Assembly: GCA_000349905.1 (NCBI GenBank)
Contig: KB722772.1
Coordinates: 1-64,000 of the forward strand
DNA: 64,000 nt
Reading direction: 5' to 3'
Source of the DNA: Volvariella volvacea V23
Taxonomy: Eukaryota > Basidiomycota > Agaricomycetes > Agaricales > Pluteaceae
Each line of letters opens with the position of its first letter. Positions within the stretch are counted from its first letter, which is position 1. Below the pieces are notes generated by a model. That model was not told the origin of the DNA and did not search any database. It saw nothing but the letters and a program-made list of their open reading frames with translations. The translations under genes were made by a program, and so were the position numbers. Positions 11,007 through 21,832 of this stretch are shown in pieces.

Positions 11007-12583
11007 ATGGACACATTGACCCCCGATTTCTATGCACACTTGTGAGAAGGGTGTTTCGTATCCTTGTGTGCTGCTATATTGACTTTGTTCGCTTGGTAGT
11101 GCTGGTCCGGTGGTATGTCGCCTATGCTTATACGCGCATATTTCATACTTTGATCTGAGCATCCAGTAACAGCTATTGGCATACCTCTTTAATTGGGGCT
11201 TGCACGGCATCTTGACAGTGCAGATATGTGAGTGTTAGTGTTGATAGTACCGATCCCATACTAACACTCAGAGATCTAGACAATTATTATATCGCATTCC
11301 CCAACGACTTGCTATGGTGCCAAATACTTGTATATGGGGTGTACATAGTGGAATCGATACAGACAATTATCGTCACGCATGACGCATTTAGTACCTTTGC
11401 ATCCGGGTTTGGAAACCCAGAGACGCTATCAGCTGTTCATTTGACCTGGTTAACTGTGCCCATAGCCGGGGGCCTAGGTTTGTCATAATCCTTTGGTCTG
11501 GGTAATTTTGGTGCTCATAGTTGGTCAAGTGAGTTTTATAGCAAAGTCGTTCTACGCCTACCGAATCTCTATTCTGGCCGGAACGCCGATAGTAGGGGCT
11601 ATTGTGGAAGCAGTAAGGTTCGACGCCGTCAGAGTTTACCAGTACTCACCACTTGAATAGATCGCTTTAATCTCGTCATCGTGCGCTATAGTTGCTGGCG
11701 TTCTCATTCATGCAGCGGGAGATTTGCGATCATTAAGTCAGACGGGAGTATTCGTTACTACAGGGGTAAGCCAGTATCATTGAAAGTGATTGCAAACTCA
11801 TGATTTACTAGGTCTGGCTGGCTGGAAGTGCCACAACCGATGTGGTCATCACTTGCTTCATGATATACTTTGTAAGGGTACTACAACCGTTGCTATGCTG
11901 CAACTAACTGGCAGTATATAGCTTACTTCAAGAGATACCGGCTTTCGAAACACGCATTTACTCATCACGAAGGTTATACGGGTTACAGTCGAAACAAATG
12001 CGGTAACCGGTATGTTCATCCATTTCCATCCCAGATACAAGCGGTGTTGACGTCGAGCAGCTGTCGTCGCCATAGTATCAGTGGTCCTATTCCTTCATTT
12101 GCGACACTTCGTCTACCATGTCACACCAACAGCCTCACTAACAAAACTCTACGCCAACACTCTTTTCGTGATATTCAACGACCGTATACGTATTGTGGGA
12201 GGACGGAATAACGTTGAATCGGATGCCGAGCAAACGTCGAGTTCGTGGATATGGCAGAATCCCGAGATTGCCAACACTACGACTTTCAGTCAACGCCGGC
12301 AGAGAACGAACGTTACGAAACGCAGTATAAACGTGCAGTTAAGGAATACGAGAGATGATGCGCAGGTGGTGGCGCTCGATGGGATTAATGTTCGAACTGA
12401 TAGAGAGGTGTGGTCCGATGACCTTGAGATGAGGAATATATCAGTGAGTAATATACAGTTTCAGATTTCGACGGGTCGTAACATTTTTATGTGATTTAGC
12501 CAAGGAAGACCACGCAGGAAATATTGCATGAGAAAGGGTATGGCAACCGCTCCTCAAAACCTGCAGGTCTTGACATAGCATGA
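11007..12583 (+). CDS. DUF6534 seven-helix membrane protein (copy 1)
   Basis: Ten exons (11007-11041, 11100-11112, 11173-11227, 11280-11477, 11521-11612, 11661-11765, 11812-11871, 11922-12009, 12061-12443, 12500-12583) encode 370 aa. The family signatures are AGPVLLAYLFNWGLHGILT, a Tyr-rich segment ending in AFPND, THDAFSTFASGFGNP, SFYAYRISIL, VWLAGSATTDVVI and LYANTLFVIFNDRIRI. Seven hydrophobic helices are followed by a polar C-terminal tail. DUF6534 proteins are abundant in Agaricomycetes and have no proven function; a receptor- or sensor-like role is only a guess from topology. Exon 2 is 13 nt long, and the same micro-exon occurs in copy 2 at 21.8 kb. Confidence 0.88.
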
Positions 12584-12826
12584 CTACTCCGGTTTCTCGT
12601 GCTGTGTATTATAATATCACGACCTTTAAGTAAATCTGTAATTTATTCCTGAGAATGCATGTCAAGCTACCTAGAGCTAGGGTCTAACCAAAAATGGTAA
12701 GGCTACGGCAAATTACAGACCCTGTTCTGCGCCACGTTTCTTTGCAATGCTCAACCAAGATAATCATGCCCAGTGCTCGATGTGAGTACCATCTAAACAT
12801 CGGAAGCTCTCTTAGTATATATATTA

Positions 12827-14647
12827 ATGGTATTCATATTCCCATCACTTCATCCTTTGACTAGTCCCTCCCTGCCTCCAGAGCTATGGATGCGTGTCGC
12901 AGAATTATTACCCGACAATGAGCTCCACAGATTACGAGGCGTCAGTAAAGCATTCCTAGAGATTTCATATCAGCAAAAGTACAGAAAGCTACACTTACGG
13001 CTTGATTTCTGGGATAGTGAGGACTTGATTTTGGACCTGGTTCGCATTCGGTTCGTCGTGCCGTTCGAGTATTAGAGACTGGTATTCACCCCATAACTCT
13101 TGTTGCAGAAGGCTCGGCGTTTCTCGCTGCGTGCGAAACTTATTCTTGTCCCCGATTGCTCTTTGGAGGGCACTCCATTGGCCACTGATTGAGAGTGTGG
13201 GCCTCGAATGGGAAGTAGAGACGCAGGACAATGATACTTCTCCCCAAGGAAACGTCATTGCTCGAGAATGCGATCCTGAGCTTCTTGCAGAGCGTAATAA
13301 GATAACGACTCTCTCCGAGGACGAGCGAGTTGAGCTGCTTATGGATGTCCTTGGGAGTCTCGATGGACTGAAGGACCTAAGCATCTACTGGCCCAAGCGC
13401 AGTGAAATGCCCATTGTTGACCTGGGCAAACGTACCCCAACTCTTCACCAGATGTGCGCCCGTCTTCCGCTGTCGAATTTGCAGAGCTTGACGTTGGATA
13501 TGGCATGGAAAGAGATGGAGGCCTTTCTCTCTAGCTCTGGTCAACTTGAAGGATCTCAGTGGTTCCACAGTGTTCGCTACTTGAGGCTGAAACCAGTTTT
13601 CTACTTTGACACGAAGGAACACGAGGCTGATGACTTTCTTGCACTTAATTTACCACGATTCGTTCACACACTCGGGCCTGGCCTGCGTTCACTAGTAATC
13701 GAACCACTGGGTCACTACGAATTCTCGCTTATGCTTGAAAAAATAACCGTCCCTTATCTTGAAGACGTCGCCATTCGACTACCCCTCGATCCTTGTCATA
13801 CAAGTCGACCTGAGTGCATTGCTAGCTTTATTCGCCGACACGCCGCGACACTGCAACAGATCGAGTTCATGGATAGACGCTGCTGCAATTCGGGAGGGCC
13901 CGATCTTGTCTTCGAGTGGTATGGTAAGTGGCTGGCCGAGTTGGTGAGGTTGCAACAAGGCGTGGACGTGCCAGTTAGCAATGTGGAAAGGCTCAATTGG
14001 GATGTGGATATCCGGTCCATCTCCTCAATGCCACCACTTACGCCAGAGGGAAGCGAGCGGATGCTTCGAATCATGTTGTGGCATGAGCTGGCGAAGGGGT
14101 TTCCGAATGTGAAATCACTCCAAGTATCTATATGGTCGATGAAGCTTGAGGAGGTGAGGGATATGCTGCTGCCTGCGTTTGTAGAATCGGAGCAGAGGGT
14201 GTGGGAGTTGGAGGAGTTGTCAATATATGCTAGGTTGATGAGCCCGGAACTTATTATACTGCTTGCAACGTACTGTGGAGGCTTGAGAAAGTTGCGTATC
14301 CAAGTGGATGAATATGCTGAGGATGAAGAGCAGCGTGAAGATACTTATGGTCGGAACACTGTCACTGATGAGCGAGTGGTGGGTTGGACCTATTATAGGA
14401 CTCCTGCTTTTGTGGTACTAAAAAAGCATTATTAACACTTTAGGACGGGTTTCTTGCCTCACTCAATAAGCACGTCAATGTGCTTTGGACTTGGAGTGTC
14501 CAAGACGTGACCATTTGCAACTGGATGTCCTTGGGAGGATTAGGGTGCAACTGGCGTTGCATGGAAGGGCTTAGGAAGATACTACCTTCAATAACTAGTT
14601 TTGATGGTCGAGGACATTGCGAGGTACCAGTTCAGGATCATAGTTAA
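12827..14647 (+). CDS. F-box/LRR protein
   Basis: Three exons (12827-13050, 13109-14378, 14444-14647) give 565 aa. An F-box-like motif lies at about residues 14-50 (LPPELWMRVAELLPDNELHR, then VSKAFLEISYQQKYRKL). The long second exon carries irregular leucine-rich repeats (for example LQSLTLDMAWKEMEAF, VKSLQVSIWSMKLEEV, WELEELSIYARLMSP). The third exon restores the conserved family end (WRCMEGL, then SITSFDGRGH). I place the last intron at 14379-14443 (65 nt); without it the frame stops early at 14435. Such proteins are thought to bring substrates to SCF ubiquitin ligases; the target is unknown. Confidence 0.82.
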
Positions 14648-14748
14648 AGATCTTAGGTTGTTGCTGAGCATACGCCGCTGTCCCAAAACTGGTTCACAGA
14701 GTGTATTTGATACATTGCCTCCTGTTTTCCTTGGACAGAACGTCGACT

Positions 14749-16616
14749 CTACTGTGGGTCGGCCAAACGGTATTCTAAAACACTAGTTTCACCAAGATCC
14801 CATACTTTCTCGAGTTTCAATCCCACTGGTGCCCTGTTGTAATTCATGCGTTAATATAGAGAGTGCAGCTGGTTCGGGAAACAGGCGCACGACAAAGCAA
14901 CTGAGTCCTCGAAAGTTCGTTCTCTCGAGTTATATATCAACAGCATGACTAGATCTTGGTTGTACACTCTTATGTTACCATGGCCGAAGTTGGGGAGGAG
15001 AGGTTCTGGCGCCTGACACGCACCGGTGTCGAATGTGTTCAACTTTGGAACTCGCAAAGGAGTAGATTACTCACAATCTCTGGGCCGACATAGCCCTCGT
15101 CTTTGCGATTGACATGTTGAAGAACATAGTCGTCTAATGTGATGTCAGCTGTCAAATGGATAATAGCTAACAGTCCGACTTACGGATGAGTAGTCTACTG
15201 TTAGCTCGCATCGCCTTGCGTAGCGATTGAAGGATTTTTACTGCATCTGCATCGGGCCACGTGTGGAGTATATTCCTGAGCTGTGTACTAAAGGTTAGGT
15301 AGGTATATCGTCAGGGGTGCAGCTACGCACGTAGTAAACGTCCTGTCCTTCAACAGGGATTTCCTTAAAGAAGTCACCAGGGAGGAACTGGACGTGTTGC
15401 TGCTCTACAGCCTCGGGATTTTCTTTAGCCCATACCTACTTGATGGTTATTCTCGGAGTGTAGATAGACATTGAACAGGAACGTATCTCTTTGGCTTGCT
15501 CCATGACCACTGGCAGATCGTGAAGTGAGATCTTTACGTGGGGGTATGTTTTGCTCAGAGGAAGAGCGAACGATCCCACCCCAGATCCAACATCGCAGAC
15601 AGTATTCACATCCTTCCAGGGGAAGTCTAACGGAGGTGTTGATTAGCTGCAGGTCAGTAACTGGGCAGGTACTCACTTTGAAGTACTGCATCTGATCCGA
15701 TTACCTTGTTGAGACCAAGCATCGCGCGTCCAAAGACCTAGCATGCGCAGAGGTCAGGATGCTATGAATAGAACGGAGGGCGATACTACCTTGCGTCGTT
15801 CAGGCTAGAAAGAATCAGAATGCTGTTCATTGAGTTAATAGTTGAGCTATCTCACCGTAATATAGTCCAAGAAATTTCCACTAAATTTATCTCTCACAGA
15901 ATAGAGGAAGGGGGACTTGATAGTCTCAAAGGAGGGGCCAAAGGTTGGGTCGGTCAACGTCTCGTATAAAGACAAAGCAGCCTGCGAAGCCTCGTCCGTG
16001 CATAAACGAGAGAAATAGGAAATGGGGTTTTCCGAAAGGAGCATCACAGACAGGCGATTGTTCGCGAAGACATTGGTGTCGACTTATTGATGGGGGCGTC
16101 AAGTTCAGTCAAAATACTGTCGAGGAAGCGAGCGATGAAGCTTACCTTCACGGAAACAGTTCCTAGTCGCCAAGACCATCAAGACGCGGGCAAGCTTTGT
16201 CTTCTCGATCTTTACAACTTCCGCCAACTTCTCAACATGGAGGCCATCTGGATGCTCTGCAAGTATATCTGCGATACGAGCCTCCGATGCGACTCTCATG
16301 CAAGCCCAGTAATAGTCTTCGCTACGCTGAAAAACGACTAGGCATCGCTGAACCCACTGTACTGCCTGAAAGCACTTACATTGATAATCGTGTGGTAAGG
16401 AGGTGCCAAACTTGTGACCAGTTGATCGCAAGCACCTTCAAGCAGGCGAATGGACTTCCTCAACGCAACGTTGTCTGTGATACCGTCAAGGGGATGCGCC
16501 GTTGTAGAATCTAACAAAGGTAAATCATCTCCTGCTTTCTCGTACTCTTCTAGTGCCTGGTAGGCTGCTTTGCCGATAAGCTCTAAGAGTGACTTGATTC
16601 TTTCTCTTCCGGACAT
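14749..16616 (-). CDS. SAM-dependent O-methyltransferase (family 2, COMT-like)
   Basis: Eleven exons (16616-16380, 16326-16146, 16082-15856, 15804-15790, 15737-15677, 15626-15487, 15435-15331, 15280-15184, 15133-15075, 15012-14891, 14833-14749) give 442 aa. The N-terminal half is the winged-helix dimerisation domain (ASEARIADILAEHPDG). The SAM site DVGSGVGSF lies at about 251-259, followed by ISLHDLPVVMEQAKE. The catalytic-base region is LRNILHTWPD with His at about 328, and the C terminus is LEKVWDLGETSVLEYRLA. Small phenolics are the usual substrates of this family. One exon is only 15 nt. The intron after exon 6 begins with AT instead of GT (AAAGAG|ATACGT), yet exons 6 and 7 join in phase and into conserved sequence; see findings. 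The SDR gene lies upstream on the same strand. Confidence 0.88.
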
Positions 16617-16953
16617 GTTTGACTCGCTGGATGAGGACGGGATGGTGAGGGTATCTCTCCAAGTGAAGAGATACGATGAGCCACAATCAGCAAGCGCTAA
16701 ATCGTCTGATGGACACCATGTGATGCTCGAGCATAAGACTCCATTGTATCTTCTATTTCGATATCAGTGAGTACAGTACAGGTAGTACTGCTGATGGCAA
16801 CCAGAGGGTTTCTCCATCAGGCGGGGCACGATTGATCGGATGAATAGCACTTTCGGTGTTTCTGGGACGGAACGCAGCCAGAGGTGGATAACGCTTGTAG
16901 TGGGTTATCTAAGTACACGGACTTGAACGCTGGTCCTATAGACTAGGTCTCAA
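16617..16953. promoter_or_regulatory. upstream region of the O-methyltransferase
   Basis: This 337-bp segment precedes the OMT start codon. I see no good TATA box. Its distal edge is the perfect inverted repeat listed next. Confidence 0.4.
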
Positions 16954-16977
16954 GGACCTCGGCGAGCGCCGAGGTCC
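16954..16977. repeat. 11-bp inverted repeat containing CGG-N6-CCG
   Basis: GGACCTCGGCG, two bases, then CGCCGAGGTCC: two perfect 11-bp arms. It contains CGG-N6-CCG, the spacing bound by Ppr1-type Zn2Cys6 activators. It lies 19 bp past the SDR stop codon and 337 bp upstream of the OMT start, so it could be a factor-binding site for OMT or a hairpin in the SDR 3' UTR. Confidence 0.6.
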
Positions 16978-16995
16978 GTAATATTACGTAATGAA

Positions 16996-18058
16996 TTACA
17001 ATACAGGCGGCCACCCTCCCCAACTCTTTCTGTGGTGCATCGCCTGTCGTACCCAATCCAGTTTGCCTTCCTCATGACGGTCGAAAGCAATTTTAGACTG
17101 CTGATATGGGATGTGAAGCTCTCCGTTCTTTAGCGACTCGAGGGTGCTGTCTGCGTATTGTTCAAGAGGTACCCAGAACTTGGCGAGGTGTTCTGTCGAG
17201 CCATAATCTATTGGAACTGGTGAGTAAAGCCATTCAAGTTGCTTCGAAGGAGGGCTTACAGTCATGTAGCTCAGATTCAACGAGCCTTGAGTTGGATAGG
17301 TTTAGTGTTGCGATCAATGCGAAAAGTCGTTCCACTTACGGTGGAATGATTTCCATGATATCAATGCTTTGGCCATCCAGTGACACTCGCAGCGACATTA
17401 GGAAATTGTGCAGCGCTGCTTTACTCGCCGAATAGTTTGATATCCAGGCAGCTGGAGTGATGGATAAGCCGGATGTGATTGGGATAAATAAGCATGGTTG
17501 GCCTTGCGTCTAGTAGTGAGTTAGCACCGGTTTTTTGGGTTGGGATAACGGAGACTGACCGAAAGCTTCGAAAAGTGCGGTATCAAAGACAAGATGACCG
17601 TTACAATGGCAGTATAGTTAATGTGCAGCTCCTGCTGCAGCTCTTGTTGAATCCATCAGCCAGTGGAAGCACCATTAATGCAACAACACTCACTTGAGAA
17701 ATCCACACCCTGCGTCAAGTCAAACTCATACTCGAATCCAGCCGAAAATATCACCGTGTCTAACTGGGCGCGAGTTCTAGTCACATCTTCCAACCAACGT
17801 GAAGTAATCACATACGTCCGGGTACCGAGTTACTATTCCTTCAACAAACTTCCTGATAATTTCCACGTCCTGGCTGATATCGAAGCGTGCTGTCTCGAAC
17901 CCAGCCTTCGCCAACTCGTCCAAGCGCTCCTGACGCCGGCCGACTGCAATGACTTTTGGGTGTCCAGGCAATGCCTTTATCCTTGTAGCCAGTGCTCGGC
18001 CTATTCCTGCGGTAGCACCGAGGACTAGAACGCATTTGCTGTTGTTGATGCTCGGCAT
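16996..18058 (-). CDS. short-chain dehydrogenase/reductase (SDR-1)
   Basis: Six exons (18058-17816, 17763-17694, 17642-17560, 17509-17340, 17285-17260, 17216-16996) give 270 aa. The Rossmann motif GATAGIGRA lies at about 14-22, FSAG replaces the usual NNAG, and the catalytic YSASK is at about 158-162. After it, IIPPLVESELHD ends the core. The C-terminal 70 residues (IPYQQSKIAFDRHEEGKLDW) are longer than the SDR core and typical of fungal oxidoreductases of the DltE-like group. Substrate unknown. It is cytosolic by lack of a signal, is transcribed toward OMT on the same strand, and is divergent from GMC-1. Confidence 0.88.
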
Positions 18059-18614
18059 GCTGTGTGTGGGATCAACAGTGAGTAGTGAGCATAACCTTAC
18101 ACATCATTTTAAACCCAAAGACACCGCAATCGCAGAAGTCCGTGTGAGAGTCCTCGAAATAGTGTGATTCAACTTAAGAGCGTATGGCCGAGAGCATTGT
18201 GGAGTGAAAGGCATTCCTTCGATTACCATCGTGTCCGGTCTCCTCCACGTCGTGTTATTATTAGTGTGAGAATCGTTGGACCCTCCTACTGATCCGAGGT
18301 GCTGCAAGTCTCAATTTCTTCTTACTTTGTGGGTGCATGTAGGTGCATCCTGACTTCTTCGTAGTAAGACTGACTGATCTAGTCAGCATTCTACGCTCCT
18401 CAACTGAGGTAAATAGCCGCCTTCTCCCCTCCGACGCCCAATGATAAACGTTCTATTCTCACCATCTGAAATTCGTGATAGAGAGAACCGTCATCACCCC
18501 TGCTCAATCGCTCAGCTATCAACAGAAGCATCCACCATCACAGTAGCCGATTCCTAACGTCTTGATATTTATATTTCTCATGTCAGATACCCTGCACAAT
18601 CTACACATACCAGA
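18059..18614. promoter_or_regulatory. bidirectional promoter region, SDR-1 / GMC-1
   Basis: This 556-bp segment separates the divergent start codons of SDR-1 and GMC-1, so it must contain both promoters. Beyond an AT-rich stretch near 18565-18575 I recognise no motif. Confidence 0.45.
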
Positions 18615-21169
18615 ATGCCCATCACAACTGCTGCAGAACTCGCTTCCAAGTCCGTCGACTACCTCATCGTTGGAGGTGGTACCGCTGGTTTGACCCTCGC
18701 GGCTAGGTAGCCCCCCGTGCCTCAATCCAGATACAAAGCGTTTATACCATTGCTTTCAGGCTAACGGAGAATCCTGATGTCGTCGTCGGTATCATCGAGG
18801 CAGGGACCGATGATCTCAGTGCACCTGGAATCTTCATACCAGGTCCGTACGTCTCGAATTGGTCACTTTGCGGCTTGCTGATTATGAGAATCTCTCAGCC
18901 ATGATGGGTAGCACTATCGCCAATCCGACTTATGACTGGACCTTCTTTTCCGTGCCACAACCCCGTGCGAACAACCGCGTTGTGCTTCAGCCGCGAGGCA
19001 AAGGTCTCGGTGGCTCCTCGCTGGTTAGTCTTCTTGGTAAAGAACACTCGTGATACCTAGGCTAATGCCGGATTTAGATTAATTTCTTGGGAATGGCGAG
19101 AGCGTCAAAGGAGGAATACGATGCCGTTGAGGCGTTTGGGAATAAGGGCTGGAATTGGGAGTCGTTCTTGAAATACATGAAGAAGGCGATTACCTTCAAA
19201 TCTTTGTGTCTTCTGGTACTGAGTATCCTTTTTAGAGCGAGACCACGATTCCTGGCGATTTATCTCCAGAAGAGGCCAAGAAATACGCTGTAATCCCGGA
19301 CTCTTCAGTACACGGAACAGATGGTACGTGGGATTCAAAGCACAATTTCAACCTTCACTAACACTTCCATAGGTCCTATCATCAAGTCACTACCTAAAGT
19401 GTACACAGAGATTCACGCCAAGTTGTTCGATACAGCCGAAACGTTGGGTGTGCCGCGGAACCTAGAAAGTGTAAGTTCAGGATTCGTGACCACCAAATCC
19501 AATGCGCCTTATCCTTCCCCTAGAATAATGGCAGAAACGTCGGAGGCGTGACGACGTATGCGACGATTGACCCCCGTTCGGCTACAAGATCCTCTGCTGC
19601 CTCGGCTTATTACCAACCCAACGCGGCCAGGCCTAACCTTCTTGTGCTGATCAACGCACAGGTGACCAAAGTCTTGTTCGAGCAGGCGGGGAATGGGGAG
19701 CAACGAGCGGTTGGAGTTGAGCTTGTTCAGAATGGAGAGAAGAGTTCTATTACGGGTGTCAAGAGGGAGGTCGTTTTAGCTGCTGGTACGTGTATTTGAG
19801 ATGTTTGGCTTGGTTGTGGTGCTTATTGGAGGATGATAGGGTCGTTCCAGACACCGCAGGTGCTTGAGCTGTCGGGTATTGGAAACCCAGATATTTTGGG
19901 AAAATTCAATATCCCTACGTTGATCGACTTGCCTGGTGTAGGCGAGAACTTGCGTAAGTGGGGATCACTCTTTTGTTTAAGGGATCTTTTCTTAACAGAT
20001 CTGCAGAGGATCACGTTTACGTGCCTACTGTGGCTGAAATTGATAGTAAGTACGAGACGGTGGATGTGTTGTTTGATCCTGAGTTGTTGAAGGAGCAACA
20101 AGCTCTTTAGTGAGTCGTCGTGGTCCTCCATCTGAATCCTATTTATTTGTTGTATTTTAGTGGTCAGCAGAAGGGGTTACTCGCGACGATACCTGCACCT
20201 GCCTTCCTGTTCCTGTCCTCCTATCACCTGGGTACGGAGCAGGAAGTCAAGGCGTGGCAAGAAGCGGCGGACCGTAATTCGAAGGCAAATCTCTCAAACA
20301 ATACGCTTTCGATTCTCCGAAAATCTCTAGAGAAGCAGTACAATTTCCAGAGGCAGTGGTTCTTCGATAAGAACCACGCCCAAGCTGAGTATGTCTTCAT
20401 TCTCTTCTGGCGCTTTACTCCTGCTTAATCTGCACTCCGTAGAATCATCAACTACCTCGGTCACCAACCGATTCCTGGACTACAGGCAGTACCAGGAAAG
20501 CGATACACCACCCTCATCACAAGTTTGATGCACCCCCTCTCCCGTGGAACAGTGCACATCGCCTCCTCAGATCCACTCGCACCACCCGCAATCGACCCCA
20601 ACTACTTCGCCAACGAATCCGACCTGGATCTCTTGGTCAAGGTTCTCCAGTTCACACTGAGGGTGTACAATTCTGGACCCCTCGGAGAAGCAGTCAAAGA
20701 CAACGTCCTCCCGCCGCATGATGTGATTCAGGGCGGTAGTCCAGAGGAGCAGACTGAGAGATTGAAGGAGTGGGTTAAACAGTGGTGTGGACCTGTGTAT
20801 CACCCGGTGGGCACTGCTGCTATGATACCCCGCGAGGAAGGCGGCGTGGTGGATAGCAACCTGAAGGTATACGGTACTACGAACCTCCGAGCGGTGAGTT
20901 ATCTGCTATAAATAGTCGTCTCAACGCGGTATTAACTCTTTGGTGTGTTAGGTTGATTGTTCTGTGTTGCCAATGGTGAGGATGTTCGCTTATCGTGCTG
21001 ATGTGGGATGTAGAGTTGACGATTGTCTCTTAGGAACTGTCTTGCCACACGCAATCGGCTGCGTATGCTATTGGCGAGAAGGTATGTCCAACGATGATCG
21101 CGTGAGTGGGAAGCTGTATCTGATGAGTATCTTCTCCAGGCCGCCGATATCATCAAGGGTACTTGGTAG
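18615..21169 (+). CDS. intracellular GMC oxidoreductase (GMC-1)
   Basis: Fourteen exons (18615-18706, 18760-18842, 18899-19023, 19078-19185, 19236-19323, 19373-19470, 19524-19785, 19840-19953, 20007-20109, 20161-20388, 20443-20893, 20952-20975, 21034-21081, 21140-21169) give 617 aa, normal for the family. The FAD-binding motif GGGTAGL is at 20-26, the signature PRGKGLGGSS follows, and VLAAGSFQTPQVLELSGIGN is the second GMC signature. The active-site pair is His in VYHPVGTAAM (about 554) and His in CHTQSAAYAIGEK (about 597). There is no signal peptide, unlike the two other GMC enzymes in this window, so it should act inside the cell as an FAD alcohol oxidase or dehydrogenase. Intron 4 (19186-19235) uses a GC donor. 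A GTAAGT at 20046 lies inside coding sequence and is not spliced in this model. Confidence 0.9.
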
Positions 21170-21832
21170 CTATAACCCTGGTATTGGGCTCGGAATTATG
21201 GGCATTCAAAACCCCATGCTATCACCAGCCACGATGCAGAATAAGGATCGAGTTATTTTCGTACACTTAGACCCACCACTTGCATGTAAAGATAATTCAA
21301 GTATCCAATGATCACGCAATTCATACTTCTACGCGCCGTTAGGAATTTGTAATACTCAAAGCAAACTTTGGAAACCTGGGCCCCGGTGCCAGATGACTGG
21401 AGGTGCTGTAGTACGCAATCACAGTGAGGCTAACATTTTTAATTTCTGCCTGCGCGCGCCTTCCCAAAACCTCGAGCGTTTGGAAGAGATTCACCGGAGC
21501 GTTTTGCTTCGTGCACCGCCTTCGCAACAGCCTCACGCTCGCATTAGAAGTTCCGCGTCCAGGACGTGTCTGGGTGCTTAATCGGCTCGCGGTATACATC
21601 GATATCTTTCTATAGGACGCGGTTTCCTAGAATAGTTGATACGATGACCCGTCTCCTTCACCTGTCATGGCACATCCCTCGGCGCGGCCGCCAGAAGACA
21701 CGGGCGTGTCTTCCGGGACGCGGTAGACAACTTTATTTTTTCCAGGCCCACGAATGCATGAATGTTCGCACTCCCAGTCAGCGTGCTTAAAACCTTGCAT
21801 GTTGCACCGGGGTAGCAAGAGGTAAAGTATTA
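21170..21832. other. spacer between GMC-1 and DUF6534 copy 2
   Basis: About 660 bp with short overlapping frames on both strands and no recognisable protein. It holds the 3' UTR of GMC-1 and the promoter of the next gene. Confidence 0.45.

Noticed and set aside
13131..14435. Taking the F-box gene at 12.8 kb to end at the stop at 14435
   Set aside because: A 65-nt intron just before that stop leads in phase into the conserved family C terminus, so the longer model is better.
20046..20051. GTAAGT inside GMC-1 that looks like a perfect intron donor
   Set aside because: The frame continues through it with conserved sequence (SKYETVDVLFDPELL) to the next junction at 20109.
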